Translations under genes and position numbers: made by a program
In this document: positions 32,271 to 42,905 of the stretch, in pieces
Numbering within the stretch: the stretch's first letter is position 1
Layout: each line of letters opens with the position of its first letter
Source of the DNA: Dermacentor variabilis
Lineage: Eukaryota; Arthropoda; Arachnida; Ixodida; Ixodidae
DNA: 64,000 nucleotides
Direction of reading: 5' to 3'
NCBI RefSeq assembly: GCF_050947875.1
Contig: NC_134572.1
Coordinates: forward strand, 155,703,105 to 155,767,104
Notes under the pieces: model-generated
What the model saw: the letters and a program-made list of their open reading frames with translations, nothing else
Database searches by the model: none
Told to the model about the DNA's origin: nothing

Positions 32271-32407
32271 TTGCTGTTCGTCGAACTGACGAAGATCCTC
32301 CGCCGCCGACGAAGACGTCAAAGAAAATACCTCGACGGCATAACGACACGCCACTATCGCGACGAAATCTGGAAGCAAAGAATACGCCGACGAAAGACGA
32401 CCTGACG

Positions 32408-32815
32408 ATGCCACGCATCAGCCACAGGCCAACGCGACGCAGCCGTGATCCGACGCCAAGACCTAACGGTAACGCAAGACAAAGAACTACCGAATTCTAC
32501 GTGCTTCTCGACGACCATGCAGTCACCGCCTTAGTATACACAGCAGCCGATTACTCCGTCATGAGTGGACCCATCGCCGCCCAGTTGAAGAAAGGTAAGA
32601 CTGCATGGGAAGGCCCTCTAATTCGGACCGCTTGAGGGCACCTAATCACGCCTAATGGAATCTTCCCGGCAAGGATTACCGTTCATGACCGGAGTTACCC
32701 TGCCACCTTCGTTATCCTCCAACAGTGTTCACGAGACGTCATTCTTGGCATGGACTTCATGAACCAACACTGCGCAATCATCGACCTGCAGTCGAAGTCG
32801 ATAACGCTGTCGTAG
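32408..32815 (+). pseudogene. Gypsy B protease with lost active site
   Basis: Aspartic protease by FYVLLDDHAVTALVYTAADYSVM near 32490, where DTG is expected but YTA is read, so both the catalytic aspartate and the glycine are changed. VILGMDFMNQHCAIID lies near 32740. Frame 32408-32635 ends at TGA and the rest is in another frame. Without the aspartate this copy could not process gag-pol. Confidence 0.82.
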
Positions 32816-32859
32816 GATCGAGCGATACCGCCGGAGAGCTCTCGTAGTCGCCATGCCTT

Positions 32860-34106
32860 AAGCGTGCTGGAAAATCAAGTCAGCATCCCGCCTAGCTTCG
32901 GCGTTGTTGTCTTTGTATGGTCTGTTGTCACCCCTGTTCTCTTGGTGAAGATTAAGCACGGAACCTTGCGTTCCTGCGTCGATTATCGTCGACTGAACAA
33001 GATCACGAAGAAGGATGTGTACCCCCTTCCACGGATATACGACGCATTGCAACGCATATACGACGCTCTGCAACGCAAAATACTTCTCGTTGAAGGATCT
33101 CAAATCTTGCTACTGGCAAATAGAAGTCGACGAGAGAGATCGCGAAAAGACCGCCTTTATCAGGCCAGACGGCCTCTACGAGCTCAAGGTCATGCCATTC
33201 GGACTTTGCTCGGCGCCTGCAACGTTCAAGTGCATCATGGGCACGGTGTTGGCAGGATTGAAGTGGCAGTCCTGTCTTGTTCACTTGGATGACGTCATCG
33301 TCTTCGCCAGAAATTTCGACGAATACCTTAGGCGGCTAGCGACAGTACTAGAGGCCATCAAGTCATAAGGGCTCGCTCTGAAGCCGGAAAAGTGCCGCTT
33401 CTTTTACTGCGAGCTTCTGTTTCTAGGCCACGTCATCGGAAAATCTGGAGTCCGCCCCGACGCGCAGAAGACAGCTGCCATCGCAAAGTTCACGCAGCCC
33501 ATCGACAAGAAGGCAGTGCGTAGATTCCTTGGCATGTGCGCCTACTATAGGCGCTTTGTCAAGAACTTTTCACGCATCGCGGAGCTGCTAAAACATCTAA
33601 CCAAATATGATGTCGAGTTCGAGTGGGAAACGTCGCCGGCGGACGCATTTCAAGAACTTAAACGATGCATGCAGTCGCCGCCCGTGCTTGCGCACTTCGA
33701 CGAGGACGCCGATACCGAAATCCACGCTGACACCAGTAGCCTAGGCCTCGGTGTGGTCCTAGTCAAGAGAAAAGATGGACATGAACACGTGATAGCTTTC
33801 GCTGGCCTGTCGTTGTCAAAAGCGGAAGGCAATTATTCTACAACCGAAAAGGAATGCCTCGCCATCGTTTGGGGTACAGCGAAATTTCGCCCTTACCTGC
33901 ATGGCACACCATTGAAAGTCGTCAGCGACCATCACGCCTTGTGTTGGCTAGCGAAATTAAAGGATCCTTCAGGACGGCTGGCGCGGTGGAGCCTAAGACT
34001 GCAAGAATATGATATCACTGTAACCTATAAGTCCAGACGGAAACACTCGGATGCCGATTACCTATCACGCGCCCCCATTGACTCGCTATCTGTATGTGCA
34101 GCACTG
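32860..34106 (+). pseudogene. Gypsy B reverse transcriptase and RNase H
   Basis: RT fingers with [20 protein letters not shown] (from 32965) are followed by a small tandem duplication near 33040-33080 that shifts the frame. The palm continues in 33015-33368 with [14 protein letters not shown] and [12 protein letters not shown], an HLDD box that keeps both aspartates. The thumb and RNase H are in 33516 onward: [25 protein letters not shown] and [10 protein letters not shown], giving the D, E, D residues of RNase H, then [11 protein letters not shown]. The N-terminal part of RT before the fingers appears shortened. The frame then runs into the LINE insertion. Confidence 0.88.
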
Positions 34107-34112
34107 ACTGCA

Positions 34113-34970
34113 TCTTTAGATACAAGAATTCAAAGAACCTTTCGTTCGATGGTACCTCCGTACTTACGAAACGTATGTTTGCTTTGGGTACCGGGACATC
34201 ATGGATTATACTTGAATGAAATGGCCGATTCACTCGCACGAACATCCCTCAACGGCCGGCGCTATCATATCTGTTTTGCCGACATCAGCTTATGTCACCC
34301 CGGCTAGGTACAGAAATTTCGCTATATCCCAAAACTCTGGAACATCCATACTAACACCGTCTTCTGATTTCCACCATCTTGGCTTCCCATGGCATAATAA
34401 TTGGTATCCTACAAGGCAATTGGAAGTTTCTTCTACAAAATTGAGATGCCGTATACCTCCTCTAAATTTTTACTTACACAGGTCTGGTCTGGCTATGTCC
34501 CCTCTATGTTCTTTTTGCAGTGCACCTGAAGCTATCGAACATTATTTTCTCTCCTGCCGCCGCTTTATAAGACAAAGAAAATTATTAGTACACTCATTCA
34601 CCAAACTTGGGCTATCGCTAACCTCACCGACCATACTTTCTTTTGGTGCGACCTCACTGGGATCAAGCCACAGGGATGCTTTTCTTGCAATTTACAATTT
34701 TAGTAGAAATACAAGAAGAGTACCTTGCTAACTTTCTAGAATTATCAATATTTTCTAATATTTCATTTATTTACGTTAACTCATTTTATCAAAATTCTTC
34801 ACAATATTTTCATCATACGTCTAAATTACAGTTCTAGTCTCACGCTCCACAATTTAAATCTAGTTTGGCTTTACTACTAAGCATACGAAAAACCGCCTGC
34901 TTCTGGGCCAATCCCCCATAGTGGGTATGCGCCACTGTCTGGGACACAAGACAAGACAGGATTTTGCTTA
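34113..34970 (+). mobile_element. I-like LINE 3' end inserted in gypsy B
   Basis: 858 bp flanked by ACTGCA at 34107-34112 and 34971-34976, a 6-bp target duplication. It codes for the end of a LINE RNase H ([20 protein letters not shown]) and a C-terminal region with a C-x2-C-x7-H-x4-C motif (CSFCSAPEAIEHYFLSC). RNase H after RT with a terminal zinc motif points to the I/LOA-type group. 5'-truncated. The frame changes once near 34300. Confidence 0.85.
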
Positions 34971-34976
34971 ACTGCA

Positions 34977-36190
34977 GCGAACAGAGCCGGAGTTGAAAAA
35001 CATCGACGAGTATTTGGAAGGGCACAGCGACGTTGTCCCTAGGGCTTTTAAGCGAGGATTATCTTCGTTCTCGCTTCAAAACAACCTTCTCGTAAAGAAC
35101 TGCTCGCCAATGGGCGCAAACTACCTTCTTGTTCCGTCAGGACTGCGTCCAGAAGTTTTGCACGCCCTACATTACGATCCGGCCACTGGACACTTCGGAT
35201 TTTCCCGGACACTATCGAAAATACAGGAAAGGTATTACTTGCCACGCCTGACCGCCGACCTCGCCCGTTATGTCAGAACATGCCAAGACTGTCAGCGACG
35301 CAAGACACCACCGACAAGGCCACCGGGATTTCTACAGCCAATGAAGCCTCCTTGCTGACCATTGCAGCAGATCGGGATCACGTTGTTGGGAACCTTTCGG
35401 ATGTCAACAACCAGAAATAAGTGGACCGCTTCGCTAAAACTATAGCACTGCCGAAAGGTAGCGCAATCGAAGTGGCAAAATTCTTTGTCGAAAACATCCT
35501 GCTGCGACAGGGCGCCCCAGAAGTCCTCATCACCGACAGAGGAACGGCCTTTACAGCGGAGGTCACCCAAGCCATTCTGCAATAAACACAGACAAAGCAC
35601 AGGAGGACAACGGCCGACCACCCACAGGCGAATGGTCTCACGGAGCACCTGAATAATACCCTCGCCGACATGCTAGCAGTGTACGTGAACGTCGAACACA
35701 AGACCGGGGATGCCGTCCTGCCCTAAGTAACATTCGCTTACAACACGGCGGTGCAAGAAACAACACAGATCACGCTGTTCAAGCTGGTTTAGGGCAGAAA
35801 CCCGACGACGACGCTCGACGCCATGCTGCCGCACGTCACTGACGAGGAGAATCTTGACGTCGCTACCTATCCCCAGCCCGCTGAAGAAGCTCGACAGCTC
35901 GCGCGCCTACGGATCAAGAACCAGCAGCGTACCGACCGCCAACACTACAACCACCCACGACGCTTTGTCGTGTACGAGCCCGGCAATCCTGTTTGGGTAA
36001 AAATCCCGATACGCCGAGGAGGACCGAGTGAGAAACTATTGCGGCGCTATTTCGGACCTTACAAGGTCATCCAACGTATTGGCGCGCTGGACTATGAGGT
36101 CGTGCCAGACGGCATTTCCCAATCACAGCGGCGCCGCGCTCGATCTGAAGTGGTCCACGTGGTGCGTCTTAAATCAGTTTACGGACGCCG
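34977..36190 (+). pseudogene. Gypsy B integrase
   Basis: Zinc domain with HYDPATGHFGFSRT and CQDCQRRK in 34993-35358. The core is broken by stops but retains Asp in VLITDRG (near 35535) and Glu in NGLTEHLN (near 35635), with 35 positions between. A segment with FAYNTAVQET follows. The C-terminal frame 35823-36425 has PVWVKIPIRRGGPSEKLLRRYFGPYKVI, split here as the GPY/F-type end. It runs past the real end into the 3' LTR. Confidence 0.85.
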
Positions 36191-36276
36191 ACGAACTTCC
36201 TTATTTTGTTGTTTTCTTTGCTACGAGTGCTTTTATTCATTACGTTCGTTTGTTTGCTCTTTAAGAGGGGGGGTAT

Positions 36277-36694
36277 TGACACGTGTGCTAGTCTTTATCG
36301 GGCAACACGTTTCACCGCCTAACAAATGCTATCACACAACGGAGGACGCGCTTGCATGTTTCGGAAGTTTCTGGAATGTGATCGATGGTTCCATCCGCTG
36401 TCTGTTATCGCCGAACCTTGTGTAATCTGATTGCATGTATGCGCGACGCGAATGGCGCAGAACTTTATGGAAGGCATGCGGGTCTCAGCGATTACTCTGA
36501 AACATTCGGCGACTGATCTATAAAAGCCGAAACGCTTGGCCCGCTGATCAGATTTCGACGACCGCCGATGGTGTTCGCCGCTACGGTTCTTCTTTGAGTG
36601 TAGCCTGTTATTGAGGGCACAATTTTGGCTAATAGAACGCTCGTTCTGTTAATCACAGTTTTGCTGCCTTCTTAACAGTCACTACCACGTGACA
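36277..36694 (+). repeat. 3' LTR of gypsy B
   Basis: 418 bp, TGACA at both ends, CTATAAAAG as TATA-like box near 36518. Preceded by the polypurine tract near 36264-36273. Confidence 0.9.
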
Positions 36695-36698
36695 ATAC

Positions 36699-37196
36699 AC
36701 CTAACCGCATCGGTACATTCAAAGACAATCTGACTGATGTTTTATAGGCTACAGCAATCGAAGGTGATAATCGGATACGTCGATGTATAGCGAGAACCGC
36801 TTTAAAAGCTTGGCCAACGCTCATGGTGAGCTCTTCTCGCTACGGAGGCCATCTATATGATGGCAGCTTCCTATGCGTTGTCAGCCAGGGGACGAGAAGA
36901 CCTACCTGCTCGACCCAACGGCTGGTGTCCTTCTACGCTAACAATTCACCACTGGTACATCACAATGTTGACGATCGACTTTACAACACAGCTCTCTGCA
37001 TCATGTAGCATATAGTATACTTTGGGCGTTTGTAACCCTTCTGTAGGGGCCATGTTTCTGTATTGTTTGCTACGATTAGCCTCGAGAATAATAAACAAAC
37101 AGTATTATTTGCGATTTTCCATTTTTGACACCTCCCGGTCGGTATCCGTAATGATTAGCATGTACATAATGAGGCACCTGTGGGCCATTCATATAT
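36699..37196. other. Unassigned DNA
   Basis: About 500 bp with no gene and no recognised repeat between the gypsy B target site and the CR1-like LINE. Confidence 0.5.
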
Positions 37197-37921
37197 TCAC
37201 TTGTATTGCTGGTGTGTGTGTATCAAAATGAATATTATATAGAATTGAAGAGCTAGAACTACGTTAGGGACAGGGAAAAATAGAACGTAAAGATTGATCG
37301 ATGTGGCGATTGGCATACCTGCTGCCCATGATTCTTTGACGAAATCTTGGCCGTAGTCAGGCAATTTGTTAAAGATGTCCGGCGCATGTGCACAGCGTCT
37401 GGCTGCACCATACCTTGTGGCTGAACCAAGAGCTACGTAACAGACGTGTTTTCTAAGTTCTCTTGTGGAGGCAGCTTTTTGTTTGAAAGCGGCATTCCAA
37501 AAAATGTTTAACGACAACTGCTTCTATGAGCAAAGAGTGGAAACTCGATAGACAAAGTTCAGGAAAGTTATTTGGAGCTGTTGCTATTAGGTAATTGTAG
37601 GCAACGTTTTTAAGAATATTTTTTTATAATCCTGTCTGCCCTGAATCTCCAACGATGCGAACATAAGTCGTAGACCGTAATGCCGTATCGCAACACTGTA
37701 GTCCAGAGCATGTACCATCCTTTTTTAGAGACAAGGGTGCAATACCTTGATATAAACAACAGTCAAGCTACTGACCCCAGTTTAGAACAATTAGGTGATA
37801 AGTGATGTGGCCACGATAAGTTGCTATCGAAATAGGTTCCGAGGTATTTCACGCAGTCCACGTATGGAGTAGGCACGCATTTGCAAGAAACAGTAGAGAA
37901 ACAAGTAGAGAGGCATGTTAA

Positions 37922-38260
37922 TTACAGTAGTCTTGAGTGGAGAGCGAAAACAAACAAGTTGTGTTTTTGGACATTAAGAACAATTCCATTATTAGAGAAC
38001 CAAAGCATTGCCTTGTACAAGTCATTTTGCAAAATTTCAGCGGACATTTTGTAAGAAAGATGTTGCCCCAGTAACAAAGCGTCGTCAGCATACTGGAACA
38101 CCGAACATTTGGAAATTGCCAAAGGTAAGTCGTTAACGAATATATTAAACAACAATGGTGATAAAATGGACACCTGTGGAACTCCAGATTCCCCCACTGG
38201 CAGCTTAGAACTAAAAACGACCTTATCATCGGTAGCGGCCACCTGAAATCTCTTTCTCAA
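37922..38260 (-). pseudogene. RT palm fragment of the split CR1/jockey-like LINE
   Basis: 113-codon frame with SGVPQVSILSPLLFNIFVND and FQYADDALLLGQ, the palm boxes of a non-LTR reverse transcriptase. It differs from the open CR1-like RT at 23165-24979, so it is a separate family. Both sides run into stops, and the flanking RT pieces are in other frames. Confidence 0.85.
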
Positions 38261-38830
38261 GTAATTTTCGTGAATGTTGTAAAAAGGCCCACGAAGTCTC
38301 CCAAATATAGTTTACTTAATATTATTTGATAAATGAGGGTGTGAAACGCATTCGCTACATCTAAGAAAAACGCACAAGTGAGGAGATTCTGATCGCATGC
38401 CAAGAACAGTTAATCTGAATATTCCTCAAGCAGTGCCACAGTGCCAAGCTCTGAAACAAAGCCAAACTGTCGATCAGTCAGAATAGAAAATTTGTTATAA
38501 AAGAAGACACAGTGTGGAAAGAAATTTTCTAAGACCTACGCAATAACAGCCAATTCAGAAGTTGGTCGATAGTTTTCAATAATCTCTTTCATCCCTGATT
38601 TGTGTAGTGGTAACACAACTGCTGTTTTTTCGCATACTGTAATTTAGTCGCTATCCGAAAAACCATTCAGTATATGCAGGATAATATGTGATACCGCATT
38701 GAAATTGCATCTGATGATGTGCAAAGGTATTCCATCATATCCAGTGGGCTTATTAGAACGGAAACTGAAAACATTTTCTTCCAGATCACCCATAAAAATT
38801 CTCGGAAGAAAAGCTGACGCAGATACGGAT

Positions 38831-38931
38831 TGTATCGTATCTATGCATGATCTCTACGGTACGTGTGACGTGACCGATATCTGTATTACACATGACACAT
38901 GGTGGTGACGCAACACACCCTCTCCCACTTA

Positions 38932-38935
<4 letters not shown>
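38831..38935 (+). repeat. Truncated 5' LTR of gypsy C
   Basis: Matches the first half of the 3' LTR (40861 onward): TGTATCGTATCTATGCAT and CATGACACATGGTGGTGA. It ends at the TATA position, where the TA run begins. Confidence 0.85.

Positions 38936-38984
<49 letters not shown>
38934..38984. repeat. TA microsatellite grown from the LTR TATA box
   Basis: About 50 bases of TA. The intact 3' LTR has GCGTATATATACACGG at the equivalent place, so the TATA box is the likely seed of the run. Confidence 0.9.
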
Positions 38985-38985
<1 letters not shown>

Positions 38986-38989
38986 GTAA

Positions 38990-39530
38990 GAGTGGTGGCA
39001 GCTTTGCGAAACTTTGAGTAGAGAGCCTTTACTAGGCGTGTGGGATCGAACAAAAGCAACCAAGGTGTCATGGGACGCATCGCGAAGCGGAATCGGCGCA
39101 GCGCTATTGCAGTGCCACCAGGACACCTAGAAGCCAGTCGCGTATGCCTCGCGGGCACTTATACAGTGCGCACAGCGTTACTCGCAAATTGAAAAGCAGG
39201 CGATGGCAGTGGCATATGGCTACGAGAAGTTTAAGCATTTTGTCTATGGTCGGTCGTTTATTCTTGAAACTGATCACCACCCCTTGATCGCCATCTCGCA
39301 GAAGGTCTTTGGGGACATCCCACGAGGTTGCAGCGGTTTTGCCTGCGCCTTCTTTGTTATGACGTAAAACTTCAGTTCACACCAGCAAAGCAACTGCTCT
39401 TCGCCGACATGCTGTCACGTGCAACAGCTGCATCACGGAAAACGTCATCAACGACGAGGCGGAAGTGCACCCAATAAGTGTTGCCTATCCACTTGTCACC
39501 GATAACCAGCTGGAAGAAGTTGGCCGCGGA
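38990..39530 (+). pseudogene. Gypsy C RNase H remnant
   Basis: The D of an SWDASRSGIGAAL start, then PVAYASRALIQCAQRYSQIE, KQAMAVAYGYEKFKHFVYGR and FILETDHHPLIAIS are readable in plus-strand frames, covering the D, E and D of RNase H. Stops and one or more frameshifts follow from about 39360. The overlapping minus-strand frame 39158-38886 is a shadow. Confidence 0.8.
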
Positions 39531-39539
39531 AACTAGTCG

Positions 39540-40787
39540 GGATGAAGAATTAAAGCAAGTTCTTGGGTACCTGGCGGAAGGAAAAGCACTCCAAGGCCAT
39601 TGAAGGGGTCCTTTAAAGGAGAGCTCTCTCAGGTGAACGAATTCCTCTTAAAGAGTGCAAAGTTGTAATTCGGGCTACCATGAGGAATGAAACTCTGGAA
39701 CGATTCATCAAGGCCATCAATAAATGCAAATCACGGGCCAGGCATCTCGTCTTCTGGCCAGGAATAAACCGTGACATGGAAGATTTCGCAAAGGCGCGTT
39801 CTTCATGCAAACCATACGTGTAGACAGCCACAAGAGCCGTTAAAGTTACGACCAGTACCTAATAAACCGTGGCATCATGTCGGCATCGATATTTTTGAGC
39901 ATGGTAGACATTCATACCTGTGCGCCTCCGACGCATTATTAACCTTTCCTGAAGTAGAGCTGCTAAAAGATACTACCGCGAAGACACTCGTTGAAGCAAA
40001 AAGTGCAATTTTTGCTAGATACGGCATACCAGTTGAAGTTTGTTCGGATAATGGCACACAATTTACTAGCCACGCTTATGCTGCATTTGCCCAAAGGTAC
40101 GACTTCAACCAGGCCACTTCCAGCCCTAGGTACCCCCAGTCCAACGGTCTGGAGGAAACCGGCGTGCAAGTATTTAAGAGAATTTTAAAAAAAAACACTC
40201 AATGGAATCAAGATTTTTGGCTTGGTCTTCTTGCCTACAGATCTACTCCAATGGAATCGGGACCATCACCTGGCGAAGAACTTCAAGGAAGACGACTACG
40301 GACGACGTTGCCCAACGTCCGGCGATGTCCAGGTCGCAGTGTGCAGAAGCCTCGTCAGACCGACCATTCCAGCCGAAAACTACCACCGCTCAACCTTCGA
40401 GACACGGTACGCACCAACGAAGGGGCGTGGGCCACCAAAGGTAAAGTCGTTGAAGCTACGAGATATCCCTGGTCGTATACCATAATCACTGAAGACGGCA
40501 CGTTCCCGCGGTGTAATCGGCGACATCTGCTGTCTAGAAGAGAAGCTTTTCGACTGAGAGTCCTCTGTGAGTGCGAGGAGTACCTCCGCCAGGGAGCTGA
40601 CGAAAGATCTTCAGCATACAGCAGCGACGATGCGGCAGAGTCACCGGCGACAACTGGCAGCATTCCCGCCTCAGCCAACGCTCCTGCACGCTTGCCGAAC
40701 CAAGAACCTGCGTTCAGAAGGTCAACCCGAGAACGAAGGCCCTCACAGAGGCTTACCTATTATCGATGTTTTGTGCAGGTTCCTTAA
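39540..40787 (+). pseudogene. Gypsy C integrase (core open for 338 codons)
   Basis: The main frame 39771-40787 begins near the end of the zinc domain; the upstream part is broken. Core motifs are PWHHVGIDIFEHGRH, CASDALLTFPEVELLKD, GIPVEVCSDNGTQFTS and a NGLEET segment. These supply Asp, Asp and Glu with 35 residues between the last two. A basic C-terminal tail (RRSTRERRPSQRL) is usual in Mag-type integrases. The DIFE/CASD region and long open frame suggest this element is younger than gypsy A or the 48-53 kb remnant. Confidence 0.87.
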
Positions 40788-40860
40788 AACGCCTTCTAAA
40801 TGTCGTTTTCTACTCATGTTATTTTCGGTGTTTTCTTCTCTCCTTTGAAAGAAAAGGGGA

Positions 40861-41056
40861 TGTATCGTATTTATGCATCATATCTACAGCACGTTTGACG
40901 TGACCCATATCTGAATGGCACATGACACATGGTGGTGAGGGAACACACCCTGTCCCACTTGGCGTATATATACACGGCTGTTTAATAAACGGACATGCGT
41001 TCCGCTCCCATTGCTTAAAGCCGCTGGTCACGTCTCACCTACGGCACCACACGTTA
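40861..41056 (+). repeat. 3' LTR of gypsy C
   Basis: 196 bp, beginning TGTATCGTATTTATGC right after the purine tract and ending ...ACGTTA. It contains a TATA box (GTATATATACACGG) and an AATAAACGG polyadenylation-like word near 40984. Confidence 0.82.
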
Positions 41057-41744
41057 TACGGATTGCCCTAACGACCGAGTGTTTGTGGATGGAGAGACAG
41101 CTCTTTGGGACACTCTAACAAGGTGGTTGTTGAAAGCATGAGCCACTTCTTCGGAAGGTTGCTGAAAAGCACCGAAAATAGACCGTTTACTGGAACTCCC
41201 TCCTCTGACACGATTTACCAAAGACCAAGTTTTGCTTACATTATTTGAAGGTGGTTGGAATTAATAAAAATGTCAGCGTTTGGCGCCACGCAGACGAGCA
41301 ACAAGTATTTCTTGCCGACTCGTATTCTATTCGAAGTGCTTGGTTTCTGGGATTCCTTCTGCAGCGCTTCCACAAGCTGTCTCAATGCAAAATAGTCAAG
41401 AATTTCCGTGTTCATCCAGCAGTGACCCTTTCGTATCGGTTTAGCTATAATTTGTGTACAAGTTTTTTCAGTTGAGTACAGAACCTATAGTACACTTTTC
41501 CCGACGAGTATGCTTTGGTTAAGGATGCCAATTCAAAGGAAACGATAAGCTTATCTAGCTTGAATTGATTAAAAATATTGCCAAGGCATTTGCGCTGCCC
41601 AGAGGCAGTTTCGACCGACTGTGTTTAAGACGCGTCCGGCAATGCAAGACGGCATGCTACAAAGTAGTGATCAGCCAACCTTTCTAGAATAGCACATGAC
41701 CTAAATGAACAATTGGGAGGTCTGACCGCGATGTTATATAAACA

Positions 41745-42392
41745 ATGTTGCACTAGGTTATAATTGTAATAGAATAAGACGTATTCTTTATTTCTCGCTT
41801 TTTTTTACATCTGTTCTTAATTTTTTTTGCTACGTCGAATGTCTCTACTTTGTGCATATACCTGTGCAAGAGCTCCATGGCGTGGCACCTTGTAAAATTA
41901 TATGCAACTGCAATACAAAGTGTGCAAGTGTCCATGCTACCCTGCGCCCATCACACATCACGTGACTCATCTTGCGCTCAGACTCGTGTATAGAGCCTGT
42001 TTCTGTAGCACCTAACAGGCGCTGCCGTGGCGCAATTCTAGAGTAGCAGACTGCCGGGAAGAGGGCCCGGGTTTACTCTGGCGGGAAGAGGTTGTTCCCG
42101 GCTTGTCTCATTCCTCACGATTGCTGCGACGATCCCAGGCCGCTGCGGCTCACAACATTGCCATCCGAAAGGTCCAATGGAACGAGCCCATAACTGCTTG
42201 TTCGGTATAAATAAGAAGCTAAAATTCGGACGAGTTATTTGCTAAAATCGCAGATAGCGGAGGAGATGTCTACCTAATTGTTTTACGTTGCGGCGCGGCC
42301 ATCGTGTGTACGGAGCGGGCCGCTCACTCGCTTGTCCCGGATGGATGGATGTTATGAGCGCCCCCTTTTGAACGGGGTGTTGGGTTCCGCCG
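41745..42392. other. Unassigned DNA with a tRNA-like stretch
   Basis: No gene. At about 42025-42100 GCCGTGGCGCAATTCTAGAG and CCCGGGTTTACTCTGG resemble an A box and a B box and may be the head of a decayed SINE of a third kind. No second copy was seen in the window. Confidence 0.4.
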
Positions 42393-42905
42393 TTAAAGAG
42401 ACACTAAATCGAAACAATAAATCAGTTGAGACTAATGAATCATTGTTTCAAAACACTGCAGGCAGCCAGTTAAAAGAAATAGTTTGATTATTAGATGAGA
42501 AAACGAAGGTCCAAGTGTCAGTATTTGAATTTCATGCCTAAACCCCAGCGCCGATACGTCAGCGCGACGTCAGGGATTCCAAAGTATGTTTTCGCATTTG
42601 GGCAGCGTTGGCTGAATAAAGGTTCCCGAATCCTGCCGTGTTTATTATTTGGTTCTTTTAGAAAACACTGTAGTCAATCTGTACCGCTATATATAATTAG
42701 TAGGCCCTAGAAGTTGCCATGAAAATCCAAGACGTCACAGCCCCCAGGTGCGGGAACTTAAGTGGGCGTCGCCACCCGTATTTCGTTCTTGGGCTTTTTC
42801 GGGCCTACCAAACGTCTTATCATTGTAAGAGTGGTGTTATTGGTCTTGTAGAATGGTAATTAACTAATGCAGAATGAATAATTCTTAATTTTAGTGTCCC
42901 TTTAA
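42393..42905. mobile_element. TTAA-flanked MITE of 513 bp
   Basis: Ends are inverted: TTAAAGAGACACTAAA at 42393-42408 and, read in reverse complement from 42905, TTAAAGGGACACTAAA, one mismatch in 16. The outermost TTAA on both sides would be the target duplication, as in piggyBac-type transposition. No transposase: the frames inside (42278-42487, 42495-42710) are short and without motif. It is non-autonomous. The superfamily is inferred from TTAA only. Confidence 0.75.

Larger units (their letters stand above)
30730..36694 (+). mobile_element. Ty3/gypsy retrotransposon B, both LTRs present
   Basis: The most complete LTR element in the window. Two LTRs of about 420 bp (30730-31151 and 36277-36694) start TGACA and end TGACA, and the outside bases ATAC at 30726-30729 and 36695-36698 form a 4-bp target duplication. 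A primer-binding site follows the 5' LTR and a purine run AAGAGGGGGGG precedes the 3' LTR. Gag, protease, RT, RNase H and integrase lie in order. An I-like LINE tail interrupts it between RNase H and integrase. Stops, frameshifts and two small tandem duplications make it inactive. No env-like frame is seen. Confidence 0.93.
38831..41056 (+). mobile_element. Mag-like Ty3/gypsy element C with large internal deletion
   Basis: Inserted in the CR1/jockey-like LINE. TACGGAT stands on both sides (38824-38830 and 41057-41063); 5 of these 7 bases are probably the target duplication. The 5' LTR is kept only to its TATA box, which has become a long TA run. The element then resumes inside RNase H. Integrase is nearly open, a purine tract (GAAAGAAAAGGGGA) precedes the 3' LTR, and the 3' LTR is complete. 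Gag, protease and RT are gone. The Mag-lineage assignment rests on the integrase sequence. Confidence 0.87.
37197..41740 (-). mobile_element. CR1/jockey-like LINE split by a Mag-like gypsy element
   Basis: Minus-strand LINE in two pieces, 41740-41064 and 38823-37197, with the gypsy element C between. The upper piece reads as the end of an endonuclease (a SDLPIVHLGHV-like stretch, then LADHYFVACRLAL) and the linker to RT. The lower piece holds RT: PTGYDGIPLHIIR, NYRPTSELAVI, and in frame 38260-37922 GESGVPQVSILSPLLFN and YADDALLL with both catalytic aspartates. The C-terminal end is near 37517-37350 (RELRKHVCYVALGSATRYGA). Many stops. The upper boundary is approximate, and no tail was identified. 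Confidence 0.82.

Noticed and set aside
33516..34307. Novel 263-residue RNase H fusion protein
   Set aside because: The frame crosses a target duplication at 34107-34112 into an inserted LINE tail, so the fusion is accidental.
38886..39158. 90-codon minus frame
   Set aside because: Antisense to the gypsy C RNase H remnant and partly microsatellite.
42025..42100. Possible tRNA gene or third SINE family
   Set aside because: A and B boxes are only approximate and there is no second copy here to define a body.
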